A stretch of DNA of 64,000 nt, from positions 496,001-560,000 of the forward strand of contig NZ_JAFCKW010000001.1 in assembly GCF_018129965.1 (NCBI RefSeq), read 5' to 3'. Below the pieces are notes generated by a model that did no database searches, was not told the origin of the DNA, and was given only the letters and a program-made list of their open reading frames with translations. The translations under genes were made by a program, and so were the position numbers. This document shows positions 44,200 through 54,457 of the stretch, piece after piece. Each line of letters opens with the position of its first letter. Position 1 is the stretch's first letter. This DNA is from Bradyrhizobium diazoefficiens (GTDB lineage Bacteria > Pseudomonadota > Alphaproteobacteria > Rhizobiales > Xanthobacteraceae).

Positions 44200-45012
44200 A
44201 TGACGAAAATCTCGCTGGTCGTCTCCGATGTCGACGGCACACTGCTGACCAAGGACAAGACGCTGACGGACCGTGCCAGGGGCGCGGTGCAGCGGCTGCA
44301 TCAGGCCGGTATCGGCTTCACCATCACCTCCAGCCGCCCCGCCATCGGCATGCGCTTCCTGATCGAGCCGCTGGCACTGTGGCTGCCGGTCGGCCCGTTC
44401 AACGGCTCCTCGATCGTCGATCCCGAGATGAACCCGGTGGAGCAGCACCTGATTCCCGCCGGCGCGGTGGAACGATCCCTGCAGATCCTGCGCGACTTCG
44501 GTGCCGATATCTGGCTGTTCACCTCTGACAAATGGCTGATCGACAACGCGAACGGCAAATACGTCCCCCATGAGCAGCACACCATCCGCTCCGATCCGAC
44601 CATCGTGACGGACTTTTCGCCGTACCTCGCCAGCGCCTGCAAGATCGTCGGCGCCAGTGCCGATGCGGCGGGGCTCGAGGCTTGCGAGAAGGCGATGCAG
44701 GAGGCGCTCGGCAGCGAGGCCACGGCCGTGCGCTCGCAGACCTATTATCTCGACATCACCCCGCCCGGCTTCAACAAGGGCACATTTGTGCAGGCGATGG
44801 CTAAGCGCCTCGGGATTGCCACCGACGCGGTCGCCACCATCGGCGACATGCAGAACGACCTCGCCATGTTCCGCGTCAGCGGCACCTCGATCGCGATGGG
44901 CAACGCCACAGACAGCGTCAAGGACCAGGCAACGCATGTCACCGCCAGCAACGAGCAGGACGGGTTTGCCGAGGCGATGGAGATGATTTTGAAGCGGAAT
45001 GGGGCGGGTTGA
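44200..45012 (+). CDS. HAD-superfamily hydrolase, Cof-like (subfamily IIB)
   Basis: The 270-residue protein has the HAD motif I nucleophile SDVDGTLLTKDKTL, motif II in TITSSRPAI, a long IIB cap (about residues 85-185) and motif IV ATIGDMQNDLAMF. Such enzymes dephosphorylate sugar phosphates or phosphosugar-like metabolites. It is the last gene of the pentose-phosphate operon, 25 bp after gluconokinase, so it may remove unwanted phosphorylated sugars. Substrate unknown. Confidence 0.92.
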   Translation: MTKISLVVSDVDGTLLTKDKTLTDRARGAVQRLHQAGIGFTITSSRPAIGMRFLIEPLALWLPVGPFNGSSIVDPEMNPVEQHLIPAGAVERSLQILRDFGADIWLFTSDKWLIDNANGKYVPHEQHTIRSDPTIVTDFSPYLASACKIVGASADAAGLEACEKAMQEALGSEATAVRSQTYYLDITPPGFNKGTFVQAMAKRLGIATDAVATIGDMQNDLAMFRVSGTSIAMGNATDSVKDQATHVTASNEQDGFAEAMEMILKRNGAG

Positions 45013-45030
45013 TGGACTGCCTGCCCGGTT

Positions 45031-45154
45031 CACCTCCCCCGCTCGCTTGCGGGAGAGGTCGCCGCGTAGCGGCGGGTGAGAGTTATCTCCTCTCGGGGGT
45101 TCTCGCCCGCGGAAACACCGTCTCCCCACCCCTCTCCCGCAAGCGGGAGAGGGA
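45031..45154. repeat. Palindromic intergenic repeat
   Basis: It lies between the converging HAD and GH15 genes. Left stem CCCGCTCGCTTGCGGGAGAGG, internal CGCCGCGTAGCGGCG, and right stem CCTCTCCCGCAAGCGGGAGAGG. The CTCTCCC/GGGAGAG core matches the short hairpins at 17938 and 28710. Probably a bidirectional transcript end or mRNA-stability element. Confidence 0.75.
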
Positions 45155-45186
45155 GCGCACCTTCGCTGCCAATGTAGCCTGGGCCG

Positions 45187-46992
45187 TCACGGCTTCGACC
45201 GCTGCATCGACGGCTTATTGCTGCCCTGCCTGGCCGCTGACAGATTTTGCGCGGTGTTGATCAGCGCGATGTGGGTCAGCGCCTGCGGGAAGTTTCCGGT
45301 CTGACGGCGGGCGCCCGAATCATATTCCTCGGCCAGGAGCCCGACATCGTTCGCGATGCCGACCACTCGATCGAGCAGCACTTGCGCCTTGTCGAGATCG
45401 CCGGCCAGCACGTGCGCGTCGGCGAGCCACAGGCTGCAGGCGAGGAACGCGCCTTCGATCGGCTGGATCTCCTCGGAGGCCTCGCGCGGATCGTGGCGGA
45501 GTACAAAGCCGTCGCGCATCAGATGTTTTTCGACGGCCGCGACGGTGCCACGGATGCGCGGATCGGCCGCGGGCAGGAAGCCGACGGCCGGCAGCAGCAG
45601 CAGGCTGGCATCGAGCAGCTTGGCGCCGTAGGATTCGACGAACGTATTCTCCTGCGCGTCAAATCCCTTGTTGCAGACGTCGCGATGGATAGCGTCGCGC
45701 AGTGTGCGCCAATGCAGCAGCGGCGCCTTGAAGCCGAAGGTCTCGGCGCTCTTGATGCCGCGGTCGAACGCGACCCAGGTCATCACCTTGGAGAAGACAT
45801 AGTGCCGGGGCTGGCCGCGCCGCTCCCAGATGCCGTGGTCGGGCTGGTCCCAGACCTCGGCGAGATGATCAATCACCGCGCATTCCAGCGCCCAGGTCGT
45901 CTCGTCATCGAGTTTCAGCTTGGCCATGCGCGACTGGTGAAAGGCGTCGATCAGTTCGCCATAGACGTCGAGCTGGAGCTGCGCGTGCGCGGCATTGCCG
46001 ACGCGCACCGGCTGTGCGCCCTCGTATCCATCCAGCCAGTCCGCTTCCCATTCCAGCAGCCGGCGCTGGCCCCAGATGCCGTACATGATCTGCATGTTCG
46101 CCGGCGCGCCGGCCGCCGCACGCAGCAGCCAATTGTGCCAGGCCAGCGCTTCCTCGGTGTAGCCCGAGTTCATCAGCGCCAGCAGAGTGAAGGTGGCATC
46201 GCGCAGCCAGCAGAAGCGGTAGTCCCAGTTCCTGGCGCCGCCGAGCTTTTCCGGCAAGGAGGTGGTCGGCGCCGCGACGATTCCGCCGGTGGGAGCGAAG
46301 GTCAGCGCCTTCAGCGTGATCAGCGAGCGCATGATGAGATCGTGATAATCGCCGTCCCGGGTGCAGCGGCTGCACCACTCTTGCCAGAATGTCTCGGTCT
46401 CCTGCAGCGCGATCTCCGGGTCGATCGCTTCAGGCGGATCAAGATATGAAGGGCCGTAGGTCAGCACGAACGGCACGGTCTCGCCGGCCTTCACTTCGAA
46501 GTCGGCGACCGTGGTCAAATCCTCGCCGCGGGTCGCGACGGGCGTGCGCAGCACCGTCATGTCCTGGCCGGCCACCGCCAGCAGCGAATGGTCGATCCGC
46601 CGCACCCAGGGAATGTCGACGCCGAAGCCGAAACGGATGACAAGCTCCATCCGCAGCTTCACCGTGCCGCTGACACCGCGGACCAGCCGCACGATGTCGG
46701 ACGCCTCGCCGCGCGGCGGCATGAAGTCGATCAGCGCAACGGTGCCGCTCTCGGTCTCGAAGCGTGTTTCGAGGATGAGGGTGTTGCCGAGATAGCGGCG
46801 TGAGATGGCCGTGATATCTTTGCTCGGCGCGATCAGCCAGCGGCCGTTCTTGGGCGTGCCGAGGATCGCGGCAAAGCAGGCGTCGGAATCGAAAGCCGGC
46901 CAGCACAGCCAGTCGATCGAGCCGTTGCGCCCGACCAGCGCCGCGGTCTCGCAATCGCCGATCAGCGCGTAATCCTCGATTTTCTGAGACAA
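45187..46992 (-). CDS. Glycoside hydrolase family 15 protein (glucoamylase/trehalase-like)
   Basis: The 601-residue cytoplasmic protein has the N-terminal segment YALIGDCETAALVGRNGSID followed by WLCWPAFDSDACFAAILG. A beta-rich domain precedes the (alpha/alpha)6 barrel: GGARNWDYRFCWLRDATFTLLAL, WERRGQPRHYVFSKVMTWVAFDRG with the likely acid Glu, and GLLAEEYDSGARRQTGNFPQA with the likely base Glu. The family includes glucoamylases and trehalases. In this setting, next to trehalose genes and without a signal peptide, intracellular trehalase or maltodextrin hydrolase are equally plausible. It follows malQ by 20-30 bp on the same strand. Confidence 0.92.
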   Translation of the reverse strand: MSQKIEDYALIGDCETAALVGRNGSIDWLCWPAFDSDACFAAILGTPKNGRWLIAPSKDITAISRRYLGNTLILETRFETESGTVALIDFMPPRGEASDIVRLVRGVSGTVKLRMELVIRFGFGVDIPWVRRIDHSLLAVAGQDMTVLRTPVATRGEDLTTVADFEVKAGETVPFVLTYGPSYLDPPEAIDPEIALQETETFWQEWCSRCTRDGDYHDLIMRSLITLKALTFAPTGGIVAAPTTSLPEKLGGARNWDYRFCWLRDATFTLLALMNSGYTEEALAWHNWLLRAAAGAPANMQIMYGIWGQRRLLEWEADWLDGYEGAQPVRVGNAAHAQLQLDVYGELIDAFHQSRMAKLKLDDETTWALECAVIDHLAEVWDQPDHGIWERRGQPRHYVFSKVMTWVAFDRGIKSAETFGFKAPLLHWRTLRDAIHRDVCNKGFDAQENTFVESYGAKLLDASLLLLPAVGFLPAADPRIRGTVAAVEKHLMRDGFVLRHDPREASEEIQPIEGAFLACSLWLADAHVLAGDLDKAQVLLDRVVGIANDVGLLAEEYDSGARRQTGNFPQALTHIALINTAQNLSAARQGSNKPSMQRSKP

Positions 46993-47022
46993 TGTTTGCG
47001 AACCTGAAAATTCCCCGCGCGA

Positions 47023-49002
47023 TCAACTCCCGCCGATCAAGGAACGTTCCCGGGTCGCGGCCTTCAACGCCGCGAGGTCTACCCTGGATGCGATCTTGTC
47101 GAGCGCCACAGGCAGGCGCTGGCGCCAGTTCGGATGCTCGTCGATCGTGCCGGGTATGTTGGGCTGGTCGATCACGCCGAGCAGGTCTTCCAGCGATACG
47201 GCCAGCAGCCGCGACGGCGAGCGCGACAGGAAGGACAGCACCGAATAAAGGTCGTTGGACACGATGTCGTGGGTCCGCAGGACCTCGTCGAGCAGGCCGA
47301 GCGCATCCCAGCGCGCCTGCTCGCTCTCGCCGGGATCGAGCCCGAGGGACAGCTTGACCTTGAGATCGCTGAACGAACGCCAGCCGGCATAGGTCGACAG
47401 ATCGTGCGTGTTGAGCGTCACCAGTGCATTCGGCCGGTAGTAATCGGCGTTGCGGAAATGGCCGGCATCGTCGCGTTCGAACATCATGACGAGGTAGGAC
47501 CAGATGCCAAAATCCTGCATGGTCTCGCGAAATCCTTCCGGCACCGTGCCGAGGTCCTCGCCGATGACGATGCATTTGTGGGCCGCACTCTCGCGCACCA
47601 CGGCGCCGAGCAGCGCCTCGAACGGCATCTGCACATAGGCGCCGTTGTCCGGCCTGAAGCCGCGCGGCACGAGATAAAGCCGCTTCAAGCCAAGAACGTG
47701 ATCGAGCCGGATCGCGCCCGCGTGGCGCATGGACGCGGCCAGCATGTCGGCGAAGGGCACGAAGGACTGCGCCTCCAGCCCGCCCGCGTTGAAGCCGGCG
47801 AGGCCCCAGTCCTGGCCCACGGTGTTGAGCACGTCAGGCGGCGCGCCGACGGCGAGATGGCGCGAGATCGCGCCCTGCTCATTCCAGGCATCGAAGCCGT
47901 TGGACTGCACGCCGACGGCGACGTCGAGATAGAGCCCGACGCGCATGCCGAGCTGGCAGGCCAGCTCCTTGGCCGCATGCAACTGGCTGTCGGCGGTCCA
48001 TTGCACGAATTCGACGAACTCGACCTCGTGCCTGTCGGGGCCATTGCGCAGTTCGGCGCATTTCGCCTCGTCCGGCCGCTGCCATTCCGGCGGCCATTCC
48101 CACCACGGCACGACGAAACGATGTCGCAGCACCTCGAAGCAGGCAAAGCGCGACAACAGCGGGGCGCGATCGGCGCGGAAGGCGTCGAACGCGTTGCGGC
48201 GAACGCCGCTCGCATTTGTCACGAAACTGTCAAAGGCGGCGCGCAGGGCCCGCCATTTCAATGCCGCCATCTCGGTATAAGGAACGCGGTCGCCTTCACG
48301 AAGCTGCGCGGCCGTCGCGGCCGCCTCGGGAACGAGATCGGCTGAAAATTCCGGGATGGCCTCGACATCGATATAGAGCGGGTTGAGAAACAGCCGGCTG
48401 TTCGGCGAATAGGGGCTGCAATCGGCCGGATGGTTATCGAACAGGACGTGCAGTGGATTGAGTCCGACACCGTCAGCGCCGAGCTGTTTTGCGAGCCGGA
48501 CGAGGCCGGCAAGATCGGTGAAGTCGCCGATCCCCCAATTGCGGTCGGAGCGAATGCTGTAGAGTTGCACGGCCAGCAGCCAGCCGCGGTCGAAATCGCC
48601 GCCGAAGGCCCGCTCCGGCGCCACGATCATCGGGACGTCTTCCGTCGCACCTTCGGCGTCGGTCAATGTGAGGCGGTGGTAACCGAGCGGCAGGTCGGCG
48701 GGCCAGGCGATCACAGGCTCGTGCGTCTCGCCTTGCGCGATCAAATTGGCATTGCCGGTCATTTGACCGCTGCCGGTGATTGTCCATTTCAGCGGCACCT
48801 TGCCGGTGGCCGCAAGCTCCGTGCGCGAATGCCTCAAGGCGCGCAGCACCACGGGCCCCTCGACGAAGCGATAGACCCGCTTCTCAGGCAGGGCATCGAG
48901 GATGGATTTGAGGGCCACGGGATCGGTGACCCGCAACTTTCCGAGAGCATCCACGAATTCGGACTGAACGCCCTTGGTCTGGGCTTGAGCTAAAAGATCC
49001 AT
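47023..49002 (-). CDS. malQ: 4-alpha-glucanotransferase (GH77, amylomaltase)
   Basis: The product is 659 residues from the ATG at 49002; a TTG six codons earlier is possible. It is cytoplasmic. Catalytic residues are intact: nucleophile Asp in AIRLDHVLGLKRLYLVPRG, acid/base Glu in CIVIGEDLGTVPEGFRET and stabilising Asp in TLNTHDLSTYAGW. It disproportionates maltodextrins, recycling glycogen-derived oligosaccharides. The start faces the GlgE-like gene across a ~200-bp region, and GH15 follows on the same strand. Confidence 0.95.
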   Translation of the reverse strand: MDLLAQAQTKGVQSEFVDALGKLRVTDPVALKSILDALPEKRVYRFVEGPVVLRALRHSRTELAATGKVPLKWTITGSGQMTGNANLIAQGETHEPVIAWPADLPLGYHRLTLTDAEGATEDVPMIVAPERAFGGDFDRGWLLAVQLYSIRSDRNWGIGDFTDLAGLVRLAKQLGADGVGLNPLHVLFDNHPADCSPYSPNSRLFLNPLYIDVEAIPEFSADLVPEAAATAAQLREGDRVPYTEMAALKWRALRAAFDSFVTNASGVRRNAFDAFRADRAPLLSRFACFEVLRHRFVVPWWEWPPEWQRPDEAKCAELRNGPDRHEVEFVEFVQWTADSQLHAAKELACQLGMRVGLYLDVAVGVQSNGFDAWNEQGAISRHLAVGAPPDVLNTVGQDWGLAGFNAGGLEAQSFVPFADMLAASMRHAGAIRLDHVLGLKRLYLVPRGFRPDNGAYVQMPFEALLGAVVRESAAHKCIVIGEDLGTVPEGFRETMQDFGIWSYLVMMFERDDAGHFRNADYYRPNALVTLNTHDLSTYAGWRSFSDLKVKLSLGLDPGESEQARWDALGLLDEVLRTHDIVSNDLYSVLSFLSRSPSRLLAVSLEDLLGVIDQPNIPGTIDEHPNWRQRLPVALDKIASRVDLAALKAATRERSLIGGS

Positions 49003-49102
49003 GAGGCACGCAGCTTGCAAGTCATTATCTGGCCGGGGGCACTTATTTTAACGAGGTGGCGGAAGACTTTAGTGAGGGTCAAGTCGCAAACCGCGCCTGC
49101 CG

Positions 49103-49173
49103 TTCCCATGGGAACCAATGACACACAAGCGGCTTTCTATATAGGTACCAAGCGTAGGTTCCCGGCTAGGGAA
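49103..49173. promoter_or_regulatory. Paired inverted repeats in the malQ / GlgE-like divergent region
   Basis: GTTCCCATGGGAAC, a 14-bp perfect palindrome (49102-49115), and TTCCC-GGCTA-GGGAA (49159-49173) share the half-site TTCCC/GGGAA. Their centres are about 57 bases apart, between the divergent malQ and GlgE-like starts. They may bind a regulator of the glucan block. If the GlgE-like gene starts at the ATG at 49108, they would lie within its first codons. Confidence 0.35.
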
Positions 49174-49206
49174 ACGGGCTCCTGCACTCTTGTCAATGGC
49201 ATCACC

Positions 49207-51153
49207 GTGAACAAGACAATTCAAACTGTCGAGAGCGCCGCGGCCGGCAGCGCTTTTCTCATCGAAGACATTTATCCTTCGATCGACGGCGGCCGCTTTG
49301 CCGTGAAGCGAATTGCCGGCGACCCTGTCGAGGTCTGGGCCGACATCTACCGGGACGGCGATGCCGTGATCGGTGCGGCGCTGATCTGGCGACCGGAGCA
49401 GGAGCGTGAATGGCGGAGCGAGCCGATGATGTCTCACGGCAATGACCGCTGGTCCGGCGCGTTCACCCCCCTCGAGCCCGGCGGATATGTCTACGCCATC
49501 GAAGCCTGGACCGACGAATTCGCCACCTGGTCGCACGGAATCGCGCGCAAACAGCGTACCGGGATGGATGTGAGCCTCGATGCGATCGAGGGCGCCGGCC
49601 TGCTGACCAAGGCGCATGACGCGCGGCAGGACGCCGCGGCCGTCATCATCAGGCAATGCGAGGATTTTCTCCAGACCGGTGATGTCGCGCCGCTGCTAGC
49701 CAGCGAACTCGGCGAGGCCATGGCCGAAAGCCAGTCGCGCCCCGACCTGACCCGCTCGCAAAGCTTTCCGCTGATCGTCGACCGCGACAAGGCGCGCTTC
49801 AGCGCGTGGTATCAGATGATGCCGCGCAGCCAGAGCCGGGTCTCCGGCCAGCACGGCACGCTGCGCGACTGCATCGCGCGCGTACCGGACATCGCCGCCA
49901 TGGGCTTTGACGTGCTGTACTTCACGCCAATCCACCCCATCGGCCGTACCCGCCGCAAGGGCCGCAACAATGCGCCGGTGGCGACGGAGGGCGATCCGGG
50001 TTCGCCCTACGCGATCGGCTCGGCGGACGGCGGGCACGATGCGCTGCATCCCGAGCTCGGCACCATCGAGGATTTCCGCGCGCTGGTCGCCACCTGCCTC
50101 GAATACGGCCTCGAGCTCGCGCTCGATTTCGCCGTGCAGTGCTCGCCGGACCATCCCTGGTTGGCGCAGCATCCGGAATGGTTCAAATGGAGGCCGGACC
50201 GCTCGGTGCGGACGGCGGAAGGCCCCTACTCGGATATCGTCATCCCCGATTTCGCGTCGGTCGATCGAGCGGGACTGTGGAATGCGTTTCGCGATGCCAT
50301 GCTGTTCTGGATCGACCATGGTGTCACCATCTTCACGATCGCCAATCACGACACCGCGCCGCTGCCGTTCTGGGAGTGGCTGATCAGTGACATCCGCCGC
50401 CGGCATCCCGAGGTGATCCTGTTCTCGAAGACCTTCGCACGACCGAAACTCATGAAGGGCCTCGCCAAGCTCGGCTTCGCGCAGTCCTTCAGCTACTTCC
50501 CCTGGCGCACATCGCGGCATGAGCTGGAGCAATATTTCGGCGAATTGACCCGCTATCCCGAGCGAGACTTCTATCGCCCGAACCTGTTCGTGAACACGCC
50601 CGACCTGCTGCCCTATCATCTCCAGAGCGGGGAAGCCTGGGCTTTCAAGTCGCGCGTCGCGCTGGCCGCGACGCTGTCGGGCAATTGCGGCCTCTACAGC
50701 GGCTTCGAGCTTCTGGAGCACGAGGCGATCCCCGGCCACGAAGAATATCAGGAATCCGAGAAATATCAGATCAGGCAGCGCGACTGGGACAAGCCTGGCA
50801 ATATCAAGGCCTACATCACAGAGCTGAACCGGATTCGCCGCGACAACGCCGCGCTTCAGCAGACGACGAATTTGCGTTTCCTTGGGCCCGAGGACGGCGA
50901 GACGATCGCTTTCGCCAAGGAAGCGAAGAGTCAGGCCAACACCGTCGTCGCGGTCATCGCCCTCTCGCGCCATGCGCGCGAATTCTGGTTGCCGCTCGGC
51001 GACCTCACCATCGACGTGGGCGGCGAGCGCCGTCCCGTCACCGCCCTCCAAAATCTCCTGACAGGCGAGCAGTCCCGCATCGAATGGGGCGGGATCAAAT
51101 TGCGTATCGATCCCGACCGCGATCCGGCGCTGCTGTTCCGCTGCCTGGCTTAG
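49207..51153 (+). CDS. GlgE-like GH13 protein lacking catalytic residues (probable pseudoenzyme)
   Basis: The product is 648 residues from a GTG at 49207; an ATG at 49108 gives 681. It has the complete GlgE layout: N-terminal domain ([20 protein letters not shown]), [20 protein letters not shown], then MLFWIDHGV and [24 protein letters not shown] and YSGFELLE. The catalytic sites are changed. Where GlgE has FRVDNPHTKP this protein has [10 protein letters not shown], so the nucleophile Asp is Ala379 and the arginine before it is Thr377. Where GlgE has LAEAFTRP it has FSKTFARP, so the acid/base Glu is Lys408. The spacing of 29 residues equals that of the catalytic pair in Streptomyces GlgE. The donor loop ENPPKKYQD is shortened to EGPYSD. 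The third Asp (Asp466, NTPD) remains. The reading frame is intact, so this is not ordinary decay. First gene of the rightward glucan operon, 10 bp before treS. Confidence 0.9.
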   Translation: MNKTIQTVESAAAGSAFLIEDIYPSIDGGRFAVKRIAGDPVEVWADIYRDGDAVIGAALIWRPEQEREWRSEPMMSHGNDRWSGAFTPLEPGGYVYAIEAWTDEFATWSHGIARKQRTGMDVSLDAIEGAGLLTKAHDARQDAAAVIIRQCEDFLQTGDVAPLLASELGEAMAESQSRPDLTRSQSFPLIVDRDKARFSAWYQMMPRSQSRVSGQHGTLRDCIARVPDIAAMGFDVLYFTPIHPIGRTRRKGRNNAPVATEGDPGSPYAIGSADGGHDALHPELGTIEDFRALVATCLEYGLELALDFAVQCSPDHPWLAQHPEWFKWRPDRSVRTAEGPYSDIVIPDFASVDRAGLWNAFRDAMLFWIDHGVTIFTIANHDTAPLPFWEWLISDIRRRHPEVILFSKTFARPKLMKGLAKLGFAQSFSYFPWRTSRHELEQYFGELTRYPERDFYRPNLFVNTPDLLPYHLQSGEAWAFKSRVALAATLSGNCGLYSGFELLEHEAIPGHEEYQESEKYQIRQRDWDKPGNIKAYITELNRIRRDNAALQQTTNLRFLGPEDGETIAFAKEAKSQANTVVAVIALSRHAREFWLPLGDLTIDVGGERRPVTALQNLLTGEQSRIEWGGIKLRIDPDRDPALLFRCLA

Positions 51154-51163
51154 GGATCACGCC

Positions 51164-54100
51164 ATGAATGTATTGTCTTCCGTCGACACCCAGAATGCCG
51201 AGGCCGCCGAGATCGTGGATGAACTGTGGTACAAGGACGCGATCATCTACCAGCTCCACGTCAAGGCGTTCGCCGACAGCAACAATGACGGCATCGGCGA
51301 CTTTGCCGGACTGACCGAGAAGCTGCCTTATCTGCAGGAGCTCGGCGTCACCGCGCTGTGGCTGCTGCCGTTCTATCCCTCGCCCGGCCGCGACGACGGC
51401 TACGACATCGGCGACTACGGCTCGATCAATCCCGACTTCGGGACCATGAAGGACTTCAAGCGCTTCATCCAGGAAGCGCAGAAGCGCGGCCTGCGCGTCA
51501 TCACCGAGCTCGTCGTCAACCATACTTCGGACCAGCACAACTGGTTCAAGCGCGCGCGCCGCAGCCCGCCGGGCTCGAGCGCCCGCAACTGGTATGTCTG
51601 GAGCGACACCGACCAGAAATACCAGGGCACGCGGATCATCTTCACCGACACGGAGAAGTCGAACTGGACCTGGGATCACGAGGCCGGCGCGTTCTACTGG
51701 CATCGCTTCTTCTCGCACCAGCCGGACCTGAATTTCGACAATCCGCGCGTCGTCAGCGCGCTGATCCAGGTGATGAAGCGCTGGCTCGACGCCGGCGTCG
51801 ACGGCTTCCGGCTGGACGCCATCCCATATCTCTGCGAGCGCGAAGGCACCTCGAACGAGAACCTTCCGGAGACGCACGCCATCATCAAGCGGCTACGCCA
51901 GGAGCTGGATTCCTATTCGAAGGGCAAGCTGCTGCTGGCCGAGGCCAATCAATGGCCCGAGGACGTACAGGAGTATTTCGGCCGCGGCGACGAATGTCAT
52001 ATGGCCTACCACTTCCCGCTGATGCCGCGCATCTACATGGCGATCGCGCAGGAGGACCGTTTCCCGATCACCGACATTCTACGCCAGACGCCGGATATTC
52101 CGGCGAGCTGCCAATGGGCGCTGTTCCTGCGCAACCATGACGAATTGACGCTGGAAATGGTGACCGACGTTGAGCGCGACTATCTCTGGACCACCTACGC
52201 CAACGATCCGCGCGCGCGCATCAATGTCGGCATCCGCCGGCGCCTCGCGCCGCTGATGGACAACGACCGGCGCAAGATAGAGCTGATGAACTCGCTGCTG
52301 CTGTCCTTCCCGGGCACGCCGATCATCTATTACGGCGACGAGATCGGCATGGGCGACAACATCTATCTCGGCGACCGCAACGGCGTCCGCACGCCGATGC
52401 AATGGAGCCCGGACCGCAATGGCGGCTTCTCGCGCTGCGACCCGGCCCGCCTCTACGCGCCGCTGATCATGGATCCGGTCTACGGCTACGAATCGGTCAA
52501 CGTGGAGGCGCAGTCGCGCAGCCTGTCCTCGCTGCTCAGCGCCACCAAGCGGCTGATCTCGGTACGCAAGTCGACGCTCGCCTTCGGCCGCGGCACCATG
52601 ACCTTCATCCGTCCGGCCAACCGCTCCGTGCTCGCTTATGTCAGGCAGTATCGCGGCGAGGTCATCCTCTGCGTCGCCAATCTGTCGCGCGCCGCGCAGG
52701 CGACCGAGCTCGACCTGTCGCCCTGGAAGGACCGCATCCCGCAGGAGATGCTCGGCCGCAGCCGCTTCCCGGCGATCGGCGAGCTGCCCTACATGATCAC
52801 GCTCGGCCCTTACGGGTTCTACTGGTTCCAGCTCCAGGAGCGCGACAAGTCCGAGCCGGTGACGCCAAGCGCGGTGCCGGAATTCGAGACGCTGGTGGTG
52901 CCGGTCAATTCGACCTGGGTGTCGCTGGCGCGCGAGCGTGGCGTGTTCGAGCACGACGTGCTGCCGGGATTCCTGTCGCGGGCACGCTGGTATCCCGAGC
53001 AGAACCCCAAGCACATCAAGCCGGCCCTGACCTCGGCGGTGCCGTTCTGCGACATCGGCGACAACCGGCCCTGGATCGCGTTCTTCGAGACGGCGCAGCA
53101 CGACGTGACCACGCGCTACGTGCTGCCAATGCAGATCGAATGGGTGCGCTTCGACCGCGAACGCTTCAACCCGAAGGCGCTCGCCGCCGTGCGCCAGGGC
53201 GCGCGCGAGGGCACCCTGCTCGATGTCGCGACCGACAAGATCTTCATCGGCCTGTTCCTGCGCAATTTGTCGCAGAACCTGGTCGTGGAAGAGAACGATC
53301 TGCGGCTGGACTTCAAGGCCACCAGCCGGTTCGCCGACTATACCATCAAGGAGCCCGAACGGATCCGCGCGATCGAGCAGTCGAACAGCACGGCGCTGGT
53401 CGACAATCAATATGTCGCCAAGATCTATCGCAAGCTCGACAGCGGGATCAGTCCCGAGATCGAGATCGGCCGTTACCTCACCGAGGTCGCCCGCTTTCCC
53501 AACACGCCCGCGCTGCTCGGCAGCGTCGAGCTGGTCGAAGACGACAGCCGCAGCGCGCTCGGCGTGCTTCATGCCTTCGTCGAGAACCAGGGCGACGGCT
53601 GGGCCGTCACTGCCGGCTATCTCGACCGCTTCATCGACGAACAACGGGTGCTTCCACCGGGCGAGATGCCGCGCGAAACCCAGGAGCAGGCGCCCTATCT
53701 GCACTTCATAGCTCAGATCGGCCGGCGGCTTGCCGAACTGCATGTCTCCCTGGCTGCCGCCCGGCCCGACGATCTTGCGCCGGAGCCGACCAGCTCCCAT
53801 GACGTCAGGCGCTGGACCGCGGACCTCAAGGCCCGCGCCGAGCGGGTTTTCGAACGTCTTGCCGACAGTCGCACCGCCGGGCACGAGGGCGAAGGGCCGC
53901 TGGTCGATCGGCTCGCCGCAATGCGCGCGAGGCTGCCCGACCAGCTCAATGGGCTCTTGCCATCCGATATCGGCGGGTTGAACATCCGTCATCATGGCGA
54001 CTTCCGCCTCGGGCAAACTCTGATCGTGAAGGACGACATCTTCATCATCGACTTCGACGGCGATCCGCGTCTGCCTTTGGCCGACAAGCGGCGCAAGCTG

Positions 54101-54457
54101 CCTGCCGCACGCGACGTCGCCGGCCTGATCCGCTCGATTGATCTTTCGGTTAACGCGGCGCTCAACCGCGCGCTCTCGGGGGGCACTGACGAGCAGGGCC
54201 GGCTCGCTGCCGCGCTGGGGGAATGGCGCGACCGCGCCACGGCGACCTTCCTGTTCGCCTATCGCGAGACCATCACCGATCGCCGGCTCTGGCCGGACGA
54301 CCGGCAGTCCGCGGACGGCCTGTTAAGATTTTTTCTGCTTGATCAAGCCTTCGACGAAGTAGAGTACGAGCTGTCCCACCGACCGGAGGGGCTTCATGCG
54401 CCGCTGACCGGCCTGCTTCGCATCCTGTCCAGTGCCGAGAGCGAAGCCCATGTCTAA
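51164..54457 (+). CDS. treS: Trehalose synthase / maltokinase fusion (TreS-Mak)
   Basis: This is a 1097-residue fusion. The GH13 trehalose synthase domain (to about 555) interconverts maltose and trehalose, with intact catalytic residues: [26 protein letters not shown] and [12 protein letters not shown]. The C-terminal half (from about 570) is a maltokinase (Pep2-like) that would make maltose-1-phosphate from maltose and ATP. Its core reads [11 protein letters not shown] and [12 protein letters not shown]. Characterised kinases have HGDxHLGQ and IDFEGEP, so the second His is Arg and two Glu are Asp. The phosphotransfer Asp residues themselves are kept. Its stop overlaps the glgB start. Confidence 0.95.
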   Translation: MNVLSSVDTQNAEAAEIVDELWYKDAIIYQLHVKAFADSNNDGIGDFAGLTEKLPYLQELGVTALWLLPFYPSPGRDDGYDIGDYGSINPDFGTMKDFKRFIQEAQKRGLRVITELVVNHTSDQHNWFKRARRSPPGSSARNWYVWSDTDQKYQGTRIIFTDTEKSNWTWDHEAGAFYWHRFFSHQPDLNFDNPRVVSALIQVMKRWLDAGVDGFRLDAIPYLCEREGTSNENLPETHAIIKRLRQELDSYSKGKLLLAEANQWPEDVQEYFGRGDECHMAYHFPLMPRIYMAIAQEDRFPITDILRQTPDIPASCQWALFLRNHDELTLEMVTDVERDYLWTTYANDPRARINVGIRRRLAPLMDNDRRKIELMNSLLLSFPGTPIIYYGDEIGMGDNIYLGDRNGVRTPMQWSPDRNGGFSRCDPARLYAPLIMDPVYGYESVNVEAQSRSLSSLLSATKRLISVRKSTLAFGRGTMTFIRPANRSVLAYVRQYRGEVILCVANLSRAAQATELDLSPWKDRIPQEMLGRSRFPAIGELPYMITLGPYGFYWFQLQERDKSEPVTPSAVPEFETLVVPVNSTWVSLARERGVFEHDVLPGFLSRARWYPEQNPKHIKPALTSAVPFCDIGDNRPWIAFFETAQHDVTTRYVLPMQIEWVRFDRERFNPKALAAVRQGAREGTLLDVATDKIFIGLFLRNLSQNLVVEENDLRLDFKATSRFADYTIKEPERIRAIEQSNSTALVDNQYVAKIYRKLDSGISPEIEIGRYLTEVARFPNTPALLGSVELVEDDSRSALGVLHAFVENQGDGWAVTAGYLDRFIDEQRVLPPGEMPRETQEQAPYLHFIAQIGRRLAELHVSLAAARPDDLAPEPTSSHDVRRWTADLKARAERVFERLADSRTAGHEGEGPLVDRLAAMRARLPDQLNGLLPSDIGGLNIRHHGDFRLGQTLIVKDDIFIIDFDGDPRLPLADKRRKLPAARDVAGLIRSIDLSVNAALNRALSGGTDEQGRLAAALGEWRDRATATFLFAYRETITDRRLWPDDRQSADGLLRFFLLDQAFDEVEYELSHRPEGLHAPLTGLLRILSSAESEAHV

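Noticed and set aside
49015..49206. A 64-residue N-terminal extension of the GlgE-like protein from a TTG at 49015
   Set aside because: It overlaps the first codons of malQ, has no family similarity and crosses the inverted repeats. The GTG at 49207 or the ATG at 49108 is more likely.
49207..51153. Calling the GlgE-like gene a pseudogene
   Set aside because: The frame is complete, the operon spacing is preserved and the remaining motifs are strongly conserved. The changes are confined to the active site, which fits a pseudoenzyme better than decay.
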